DNA from: Blepharisma stoltei
Taxonomy: Eukaryota; Ciliophora; Heterotrichea; Heterotrichida; Blepharismidae
DNA length: 64,000 nt
Direction: 5' to 3'
Assembly: GCA_914767885.1 (NCBI GenBank)
Contig: CAJZBQ010000063.1
Location: 248,001 to 312,000 of the forward strand
Part shown: piece by piece, positions 55,841 through 64,000 of the stretch
Layout of the letters: every line of letters starts with the position of its first letter
How positions within the stretch are numbered: the first letter of the stretch is position 1
Translations under genes and position numbers: made by a program
Notes under the pieces: model-generated
Told to the model about the DNA's origin: nothing
Database searches by the model: none
Seen by the model: the letters and a program-made list of their open reading frames with translations, nothing else

Positions 55841-57044
55841 TTATCGAGACTTAAATCTTTCATATTTAGCTTCAGGGATTACATCAAGCCCATATTTCGA
55901 TATCGAAATTTTCTTGACTTTAAAATTTGGAATATACAAATCTGATTCCTGAAAACTCCACTCCTCAATAGGCTCTTTTTTTAATTCTTCGAATTCATTT
56001 AAAGCTTTTTTCAGTGCATCTTTCCCATACTCTTTCTTTTTCTTCACAAAATCTTTTGCTAAAAATCTTCGAAATGCCCTTTGAATAATCATGATATTTT
56101 CTGTGTGTAAATTTTTAATAGGCAGCAATAAATCTCTTCGATTTTTACGTTTTACAGTTGGTTTATCAAAAATGACAAGCTTTTTGGAGATCTGAGGAAT
56201 CTTTAACTTGAAAGAATGCTTTAATTGAACTGGCAATGACTGTTTTGGTTCAAAAGTTGTGTTGAATATTCCTTGGGATCGAGGTGTTGGAGGTGATATC
56301 TTCCTTCCTTGCTTTCTTGACGATTTTTGAGGGCTGTATAAAGAAAAGTCGAAAGGTTTTTCTAACTCCCCCCTTTCCGTGAGCGAACAAAAAAATTTTT
56401 GCTCGCTCACAGAAGGGGTTAATTTTTTTTTAAAACATATTTATATATATAAAATTTTTAGAAATTTTTTTTCGAAATTTAAAAAATCCTAATGGAAAGC
56501 AAATCTTAATTTAATTTATAAAATTTATGTTTTAAAGCACAATTTGTTTAAAATTAAACAGAATTAGCTTGAGATTTCATTTATATAATTATCATTTAAA
56601 TAACAAAATATTTTTCTATCAAAAATTTTTGTTCGCTCACGGAGGGTGGGTTTTTTGGGCAAAAATAGGGGTTTTCTAATGATTTTGTTCACTCACGGAG
56701 AGTGGGGGTAAGCTTTTATTTAATTTCTTGGTTTTTATTTTTTGGGTTACTGGGCGCAGTGGGGATTGATTGGGAATTATTATAAGTGAGTCTTTAATTT
56801 TTGGATGCTTAGTGCCATAATATGCTTCAGAGATTATCAATCCTTCTGAAAGCTTATTGATTCGCCGTTCAGATGTTTCGATTTCATTTTGAGTTTTGTT
56901 GAAATTCTTTAATGCATTTGAGATACACTCATAATCGAATGAATTGCCAGCTTTTTTGTGAGTGTCTAAAAATAAATCTAAGATTTTGATAGCATTTTTA
57001 GAGGATTCTTCATACTTTCCTTCAAAAGAAAATTGATTATTCAT
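55841..57044 (-). CDS. IQ-motif protein, unit B (one MITE IES)
   Basis: After removal of 346 bp the gene encodes 285 residues from ATG 57044 (MNNQFSFEGKYEESSKNAIK) to the stop at 55841. The N-terminal half is helical and resembles a short tetratricopeptide-like pair (LDLFLDTHKKAGNSFDYEC, LSEGLIISEAYYGTKHPKIKDS). The C-terminal half is basic, with an IQ calmodulin-binding motif IIQRAFRRFLAKDFVKKKK. TGA is Trp in EEWSFQ. It may be a calmodulin-binding cytoskeletal protein; that is inference. Confidence 0.82.
56363..56710. mobile_element. MITE-family IES in IQ gene (346 bp) with empty paralog site
   Basis: TTTTTCTAACTCCCCCC...GGGGGTAAGCTTTTATT here; unit A has TTTTTCTAAGCTTTTATT at about 46800. 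This is a perfect filled/empty pair showing a single TA before insertion. Excision gives aaa agc tta gaa aaa cct in the gene. Confidence 0.95.
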
Positions 57045-57835
57045 TAATATGGAAATTTATATGCATTTTATCATTTCAGAAATACTTTATATTTTAGCTT
57101 CTTAAAAATATTTTATCATAGTTTTTATGATTTATATCAGTTTAAAAATATAATGCACAATGATATCGAAAAATTTTCTTCAAATTATATTTTTTTGAAT
57201 TTTTAATAAAAAATGCTTTCTGATATAAGCCTTAGTTATGGCATTTATATTGATTCTGTTTAAATATACTTTGATTGCTCTAGAATAATTCTCACTATAT
57301 TGGGAATAGGTAAAATATAAAATTGCTGATCCCAAAATATATAAGTAGGCATAATAAAAAAAGTTTAAATTTTAAAAAAAATCAATGTTTAAGGATTCTT
57401 CAAATGCTAATTAGAATAATATCAAGATTAGCCAAGCTAATAATATTTTAGAATGAATAACAATTTATTGCCTTTAAAATCTAGTAGATCTAATAGATAA
57501 TTACTATTTATAAAATTTTGCAAATTAGCATACCTATATTTTACTGATTCAAGAGAAATTATAAACATTAATAAAAAGAACTAATTTTTAAAGGTTGAGC
57601 TAAATATCAAACATCAGCATCCAAACTATTAAATGTGCCTATCTCTTAAATGCGATCATTCAAATTTTATTCCATATTTAGGAATATTAATATACATTTG
57701 ACAATAAATTTATTAGAGGAACTGATTTAGCTTGTATGATACAGCATGGATGCTTGCTTTAAAAAAATTAAGAATGACAATTTTTTTTTAGAAATAGAAT
57801 ACTATATAATTGGATGAGTCAAAGATTTTTTCTCT

Positions 57836-58476
57836 TAAGTGAACAAAAACTTGGCTTGCTCATAGAGGTGTGAATATTTTTTTTAGATAAAAATTATATA
57901 TAAATTTCATTTTTTTTCAAAATAAAAAAATTCCAATTTGTAAAAATTGAGAATCAAAAATTAATTTAATTTGCGAATTTATTCTTAAAATTAAACAGAA
58001 TTAACCCGAGATTTCATTATAAACTATTTTTATATATAATTTTTTTTCATAAAAAATTTATATATTAAAAAAATGTTAACTCCCCCGACCTCCGTGAGTG
58101 AACAAAACCATAGAAAAATCCCTATTTTTTGCCCAAAAACCCACCCTCCGTGAGTGAACAAAAAGTTTTAATATATAAATGATAATTAGTATAATGAAAT
58201 ATAGAGCTAATTCTGTTTAATTTTAAACGAATTGCTTTTTAAAACATAAATTTTGCAAATTAAATTAATATTTGCTTTCCAATTTTTGTGAATTAGGATT
58301 TTTTTTAAATTTCGAAAAAAAATATTTTTTATAAAATTTATATATATAAATTTTATAAAAAAAAAAATTAACCCCCCTCGTGAGTGAACAACATTTTTTT
58401 GTTCACTCACGGAGGGGGGGGAGTAAGAGGGTGGATTTTTCCAATGGTTTTTTCTCACTCACTGAGGTGGGAGTTA
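57836..58476. mobile_element. Older MITE-family element split by a younger copy
   Basis: The left part is TTAAGTGAACAAAAACTTGG and TGCTCATAGAGGTGTG with the family core (ATTAACCCGAGATTTCATTATA) up to 58076. The right part is GGGTGGATTTTTCCAATGG and CTCACTCACTGAGGTGGGAGTTA (58426-58476). The two parts join at TA when the inner element is removed. Confidence 0.8.
58077..58425. mobile_element. Younger MITE-family element nested in an older copy (347 bp)
   Basis: Well preserved: TAACTCCCCCGACCTCCGTG, CCCACCCTCCGTGAGTGA, the terminal hairpin CCCCCTCGTGAGTGAACA / GTTCACTCACGGAGGGGGG, and final TA 58424-58425. It can serve as a near-consensus copy. Confidence 0.9.
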
Positions 58477-58606
58477 AGTTTTTTTTTAAATTATTTGACC
58501 TAGATAAAACCCTTTAACTTTTATAATATTCATTTTTATATTTGAAGCTTTGCAATCAGTAAAAATGAATATATGCCCTTATCTGGCCATAAAAGAAATT
58601 TTGCTT

Positions 58607-59030
58607 TACTCCCCTCTGAGAGTAAACAAAACCATTGGAAAAATCCCTATTGTTTTTTCCAAAAAACAAATTTTTTTATGAAAAAAAAATTATAATGTAT
58701 AAATGGCTATTATTATAATGAAATTTCTAGTGAATTTTGTTTAATAGATAACAGTTTGCATTTTAAAATATAAATTTTACAAATTATAAATATATGCTTT
58801 CAAATTTTGCGAATTGGGATTTTTTAAATTTGGGGGAAAAATTTACTTTAATTTTAATTAGTTAAAAAGCCTTAATCCTCTCTCTATTTTGCAAAAATAA
58901 TATTTTTTTAATACTTTCATAGTTTCTTAAAATTTCAAAATTTATTTACAAATTTATGTATAAATTTTAAAAAAAAATAAACCCCTCCGTAAGTGAATAA
59001 AATTATTTTGTTCTCTCAATGAGGGGGTTA
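58607..59030. mobile_element. MITE-family element, long and degenerate
   Basis: TACTCCCCTCTGAGAGTAAAC at the left. ACCCCTCCGTAAGTGAAT with TTCTCTCAATGAGGGGGTTA forms the right hairpin. About 420 bp, with extra AT-rich DNA in the middle. Confidence 0.75.
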
Positions 59031-59122
59031 ATATATTTCCAATCTAAAATTATCAAAAAATCAGCAATTTCCCACTGGCAAATTTTATATAATTTCTGAC
59101 AAGTTCGATTAATAATAAAAAG

Positions 59123-61409
59123 ATGGAAACCATGAGTGAAATGTGATGGAAGAAAGAAATAAGCGACCTTTACAAGTTGTTGATATTTTATAGCTATACA
59201 CTCTTGTCAATTGGCCTATTTTCTCGAATCTTGTATTTTATGTGCAATTGGTCTATTGAGATGGAGCCTCTTCAAGTCGAAGTCGTAATACTTCATTTCG
59301 TAAATATTATTCTTGTCAAAATCTTCAAGAATTCCTCGTTTAAAGTAAAAATTCTCGTGATTTTATTCTTCACTGAGTCTTATAATTGTTTTTGCTTCTA
59401 TGCATCAATGATAAAGAGTGAAGACTCCAATATATTGGCAGTTTTCGCTATAATGCTAACAACAAGATTTCAGCTGCCAATTATTAAAAACAAGCTTTAC
59501 TTGAATCTGCTTCTTATTAAAAATTTATTGATATGGTGCTTCATCCGAATAAATAGCTTCCAAGATTCACAGTTTAGACTAATGGAGATTAATTTTACAT
59601 TAAGCACAATAATCACATGCAATATATGGCATTATTATAAAATGAAGATATCCTTTGAGAAATTTAACTTGAGCAAGGAACTGGAAAAAAACCATGAAAT
59701 ACTGACATTTATTACAGAAGCTTCTCGGGATGGAATTATAGTACTCTCTGAGAGCCTGACGATTGAGTTTAATAATAAAAACTCTCTTAAGCTCCTAGAT
59801 TGTGATAAGATTGATCTCTTGTCTTCTATATCACAAAATGAATATTTTCAAGAAAAAAAGATGTCAGGGAATCCTACATCGAACTTGGTGATAGATGACA
59901 TTATGTATTGCTTTAATGTCGCAGATTTCACTGAAAAGACTTTAGGCATAAGTCTTGTAAATGGCCGAAACTTAGAATGAAAAATCCAAAAAATTTCTTG
60001 ATACGATAAAAACTGCCTGTTTATAACTATCAGAGATGCAACTCAGATCATAACGCTTGAAAATTCAATTGCAAGTGATATAGAAATTTCCCATAGATGG
60101 CGCTGTTTGCCCTTGATTTGCCCACTGGGGAAAAAATTTTGGTTCAACCAGTCCCATATGGTTTGGTCAAACCAAAAAGATTTTCTTATGGGCAAATTAA
60201 GGGCAAACAGTGCCATCTATGGGAAATTTCTATAACATGAAAACTGTCTTACTGAGATCAGTTTCCCATGAACTTCGAACCCCACTTAATGCCATAATAT
60301 ATTTTACTAATGATATTTTGGAAAAGCATAATTTACAGACCTCAGGAGAAATTGAAAAATTTAAAGCAATATCAGTTTCTTCACAGCTTATGCTATCTCT
60401 TATTAATGATTTGCTTGATTTTTCGAAAATGCTTGCAGGAGTGTTCAGCATTCATAAAGCTGATTGTCAATTAAAAGACATAATAAAAAATGCTTGCAAG
60501 CTAATTCAAATGCAATGTAAAAAGAAAAAGCTAAAGCTAATTATTAGAATTGATGAAAGGATTCCAAATAGAGTTTACACTGATTCTTTGAGGCTTAGTC
60601 AGATCTTGCTTAGCTTGCTTACAAATGCTTTGAAGTTCACTATGAAAGGCTGAATCGAAGTGATATGTCTGCTCGATAAAAAAAATCAATTAAAAATTAC
60701 AATAGAGGACACTGGAATCGGGATATCAGTAGATTATCTGATAAAACTTTCCTCTGAGTTTTCTTCATCAGTTTCTCCACCAGTAAGCCCTCAAGGATGT
60801 GGCCTTGGGCTTTATGTTTCAAATTCATTGGTAAAAAAACTCGGAAATAAGCCTATTGAAATTCGTTCTCAGCCTGGAAAAGGCTCAGCTTTTATATTCA
60901 AAATCAACATTTTCCCTGAGAACACTCAAAGCGACGAATACGATGTTTTCACAGAAAGTCTGGTCGAAGAAAATTTAATTCGATCTGATATGAGCCAATA
61001 TTCGATAAGGAACAAAAACTTTGCTCCTTCAGTTCTAATTGTTGATGATAATGAATTAAATCGGCTTGTCCTAGGATCAATTTTATTACAATATCATATA
61101 GCATTCGATGAAAGTGGAGGTGGAAAAGATGCAATTAAAAAGATTGCTGAAAGAGATAAGCTTGGAAGTGGATACCGAGTAGTTATTATGGATTGCGATA
61201 TGCCAGAGATCGACGGCTTTGAAGCAACAAGAAAAATCAATTTATTATTTAGAGATCGAGAAATTAATGAAATGCCGAATATTATAGCTTATACAGCTTT
61301 TACATTAGATGAAGATCGAGCTGCGTGCTTTGAGTGTGGGATGGTGGATTATTTAATAAAGCCTTCTACCCCTGAGAAAATAATTAGCACAGTTAAAAAG
61401 TATTTATAA
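59123..61409 (+). CDS. Membrane hybrid histidine kinase 5 (one hairpin IES)
   Basis: Removal of 154 bp gives 710 residues from ATG 59123 (METMSEMWWKKEISDLYK) to TAA 61407-61409. The WWKKE start matches the WW(Q/E)EE start of kinases 1-3. Hydrophobic helices fall at about residues 18-165, with the PAS-like LTFITEASRDGIIVLS. The acceptor His is in VSHELRTPLNA. SLLTNALKF, EDTGIGISVD and GCGLGLYVSN follow, then a receiver with Asp in VIMDCDMPEIDGF and PNIIAYTAF. It is the intact sister of kinase 4. TGA for Trp occurs at 59144, 59978 and 59999. Confidence 0.93.
60079..60234. mobile_element. Hairpin IES in kinase 5 (154 bp excised)
   Basis: The arms TATAGAAATTTCCCATAGAT and ATCTATGGGAAATTTCTATA are perfect inverses, followed by GGC.CTGTTTGCCCTT / AAGGGCAAACAG.GCC and TTTGGTT / AACCAAA in the loop. 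Joining the TAs gives agt gat aac atg aaa, as in the uninterrupted kinase 4 (gat aat atg aaa). Confidence 0.95.
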
Positions 61410-61416
61410 TTTATTT

Positions 61417-61920
61417 ATTTCATTTATTAGATTCGATTAGATTAGATTAGATTAAGCTCTTCGTCCTCGAGATGGGCCGGGATTTCAATCCTATATGCAC
61501 ATTGTTCTTGAGGGACCCATGCATACAACCTTCCTCACCGCAGCAGGCAAGGGTATTCATGCAACCCGTCTTGACTTCCATGATTCCTGGAGCCTATAGT
61601 CAGACTGTCTGAGTCGGAACTCCTAGATTCTCGTTAGGCAGGTGTCGCCTCTTGAGTCCGGTTCGTAGATTTATAGTCTATTCGGGGCTTTTACTGGTCA
61701 TGCCCTTTCTAATGATGGTCTTAGAGGCAAAAACTCAAAGTCCTGAGGATTAGTTCCCTAGGGCTCGAGAAAAATCTAGCCCGATATATACAAAAGATTC
61801 CCTACCTCTTTCAGCCCTTCCCCTTCATACCTGACAATTGCCTGCAGGTGTTAAAGAACAAGGGCCAGAAGGTTAGGTGGTCTGTACTCACATTTTTATT
61901 TATTTCCATTTCATTTATTA
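61417..61920. mobile_element. GC-rich SINE-like insertion behind kinase 5 (491 bp)
   Basis: Direct repeats ATTTCATTTATTA at 61417-61429 and 61908-61920; the single empty copy is at 51356-51368 in unit A. The left end carries GATTA repeats, then a GC-rich body (GATGGGCCGGGATTTCAATCC). The right end CACATTTTTATTTATTTCC is similar to the tails of the other copies. Confidence 0.87.
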
Positions 61921-63046
61921 ATTAATCTAATATAAAGCTTTTTATTAAATTTTAACTAAAAAATCATTGAAATAGCCACAGAGTTTTCTATAAGTTGGCA
62001 AAAATTAGCACACAAAAGAATTAGCTACAATGGAGTATGCTTATTATTAAAACTTATTAGCTTTAAAATAAAGTAGGCGAAAGAATTTATATATATCAAA
62101 TTACGATTCAGACGTCGACTTTAAATAATTTTTCTAAAAGCAGATTATAAACTTAATTCAGATTATTAAGTCAAAAATTGTGTCCAAGCCTGCTAATTGA
62201 TAAGGATGCTTGAGCCACCTATTCCATATTTAATGATAAAACTTTGAACTGTAAATATGAGTAGAACTCTCTTGAAATAAGGCATTTTATTCTCAATTTA
62301 GTCGCGAAATAAGCATGTAGAACTTTTATTGAGAACCATCTTTTTCCAATAGATAAAGCAAAATTTTATTCATTTATAAATCTCAATTAAATATAAAAGG
62401 CTGATTAATTGAATAAAAAAAATCTGAGTGATTTTAAGATAAAGCGAGATAAAAGACAAAATATTAGATTATCGATTAATTTTTCATATAAAGTATAAAC
62501 TATAATAATAAGCTTTATTATTGCAGTTTTTTATAATGAAAAACATTTTTATACATTAAATTTTATTTTTAAAGCATCAAAGATTTTTTTTATTTTAGAA
62601 TAAGTTAATTAATTTAGTCAATCCACTATACAAAATAAAAACTGCATTTAACTTATAAAAAAATTTGTTGCCTAAATTCTTCCAACGAATTATTAAATTT
62701 TTGTTGCATATTTTTATAATACTTTCAAGCAAAAATGCTAATTATTACATCACAGCCTAGTGTCTGTTTCAGTTCTTAGCTATATTTCAAATTATAATTT
62801 TTATTCTCAAATTATCATAATAGCCAGCCTAGGACCGCAATTCTGGCATATAAATCTACTTATTCTTTGTTAAGATTTATAAAATAGAATTTATTTTAAA
62901 ATTTCCTCCCTTAAAAAAGCCAAAAATATTTTTATATCCATAGTAAAATTTGGAAGGCTCTCGCATTTTATTGCTAGTTTAATTTCCCTTAAATTTTTCA
63001 TATAGCTTTGTTGTAAAATTCAAACTAAAAGTAATGGTTTATAAAT
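61921..63046. other. Spacer between kinase 5 and the IPT/TIG gene
   Basis: The first 500 bp copy the unit A tail. The rest (62420-63046) is AT-rich single-copy DNA with no frame or repeat that I can name. Confidence 0.6.
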
Positions 63047-64000
63047 ATGTTCTTAATAGCTCTCGTTATTCAAGCTCTGTTCATATCGGTGAATGGAGTG
63101 TGAATTTCAGGCATCTCGATAGATCCTTCAGTATTAAACCAAGGATACTTAGCAGGCTCTGTAGCAGGTGGAACAGTCCTTCATATTCGTGGAGGCTTTG
63201 ACAACGAAGACCCAGCCTCAAATATAATTAAGATTGATGGACAAGTTTGCGAAATCATCCAGTTCCACGCAAGAAGCGATTATTTACAGTGCGTCACTCC
63301 ACCCTCTAACCATCCAAATGGGGCGACAGTACCAATTACAGCCTTTTACCATGGAGAAAGTTTCAGTAACGAAAAATATCAGTTTACATATAACAAATAC
63401 AACACCCCAGTCGTTTTCGAAATGAATCCAGTAGAAGCAGCTCCAGGCGACGAAGTAAGCTTTGTTGGGAGGTGGATGACAACTGCCTGGGATCAGTTTG
63501 ACAATGCAAAAGTAGACACCCAAAATATGCTCATGTACATATTGGATACAAGCCAAACCTTTGGAAGTTGGGATGTCATGAACTTAACTGCTGTCTTAGG
63601 CGACAATGACCAAGGAGATATCAACGCTACTATTACACTTAATGGGCCTTATGGAAAAGCCTTTAAACGTTGGACTGGGACTCAATATGACTTAAATGGC
63701 AACCCTTACAATTTTCGAACTCTTGCAAGAATTGACTCAGTCTCAGCAAGCAGCGGAAGCTCAGCAGGTGGCCAAGAATTGACAATAAAAGGTGAAGGCT
63801 TTCCTTTAACAGCTTCGTGGGTAAAGGTTGAAGTGGACGGAAGCGACTGCAAAATCTCATCACTTGCTTTCGATAAAATTAACTGCACTACAACTGCTGC
63901 TACAAGAACTGGCTCACAAACTATATTTGAAGGCGGGGCTGGCTTAAAAAGGCAAGTGTGGCTTAACCAAACAACAAGATCTTTGGATTTTTCTAGCTTA
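63047..64000 (+). CDS. Secreted IPT/TIG-domain protein, 3' partial
   Basis: An open frame from ATG 63047 to the window edge, 318 codons. The signal peptide is MFLIALVIQALFISVNGVWIS, with Trp as TGA at 63101. An IPT/TIG-like domain opens ISIDPSVLNQGYLAGSVAGGTVLHIRG, with CEI and LQCVTPP as the usual cysteine-bearing strands. A second opens IDSVSASSGSSAGGQELTIKGEGF, with DCKI and INCTT. This pattern is typical of large cell-surface proteins such as the PKHD1/fibrocystin type. Whether a membrane anchor follows lies outside the window. Confidence 0.85.

Larger units (their letters stand above)
57045..59122. other. MITE-rich spacer upstream of kinase 5
   Basis: 2 kb without genes. It contains a nested MITE pair (57836-58476 with 58077-58425 inside) and another copy (58607-59030). 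Parts match the unit A spacer (GCTTGTATGATACAGCATGGATGC at 57730). Confidence 0.7.
51840..62420. repeat. Tandem duplication unit B (about 10.5 kb)
   Basis: A second copy of the unit at 41780-51840. Its start directly follows the tail of unit A (TAAATCTCAACCAAAGATAAAAAGC), and the same tail recurs at the end of unit B (TAAATCTCAATTAAATATAAAAGGC, 62380). This is what an unequal-exchange tandem repeat should show. Confidence 0.83.

Noticed and set aside
2487-59030. CRISPR-like array because of many similar short repeats
   Set aside because: The repeats are paired ends of separate elements of several hundred bases, not regularly spaced units, and the genome is eukaryotic.

Overview
The window reads as germline (micronuclear) DNA of a ciliate, most likely a heterotrich related to Blepharisma. 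Every long gene reads through in-frame TGA codons at tryptophan positions, while TAA and TAG both end genes. Coding regions are also cut by segments flanked by TA dinucleotides. Removing these segments at TA restores one continuous reading frame, as expected for internal eliminated sequences (IESs). I worked out 17 such segments inside gene-like copies (some of them decayed), from about 65 to 977 bp, and recomputed the open frame for those in intact genes. The genus is inferred from the code and the IES style; no rRNA gene is present to confirm it.

Left part (1-26.8 kb), a compact array of ordinary single genes: an ABCA-type transporter (5' partial), a coiled-coil protein, a B-box/NYN/LOTUS protein resembling MARF1, a UBE2S-like ubiquitin-conjugating enzyme, a protein tyrosine phosphatase, two tandem fatty-acid-amide-hydrolase-like amidases, two kelch-repeat proteins, a 2106-residue TRANK1-like SF1 helicase, an unknown protein and a JAMM/MPN metalloprotease of the MYSM1/MPND type.

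Right part (27-62.4 kb), a family expansion: five membrane-bound hybrid histidine kinases, at least three decayed kinase copies, three copies of a small zinc-ribbon gene, two copies of an IQ-motif gene and a truncated copy of the helicase 3' end. The stretch 41.8-62.4 kb is a tandem duplication of a unit of about 10 kb (kinase pseudogene, zinc-ribbon gene, IQ gene, kinase). Because one unit often has an insertion that the other lacks, the pair supplies natural filled and empty sites.

Three classes of insertion can be told apart. The first is TA-flanked, near-perfect hairpins (148, 185, 225 and 154 bp). The second is a MITE family of about 300-480 bp, present in about 12 copies, with ends like TAACTCCCCCCTCCGTGAG. 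The third is GC-rich, SINE-like insertions with 11-16 bp target duplications, each of which contains a TA. All three appear removable by the same TA-directed excision. A secreted protein with IPT/TIG domains begins at 63047 and runs off the right end. No tRNA, rRNA, CRISPR array or confident 15-16 nt spliceosomal intron was found.
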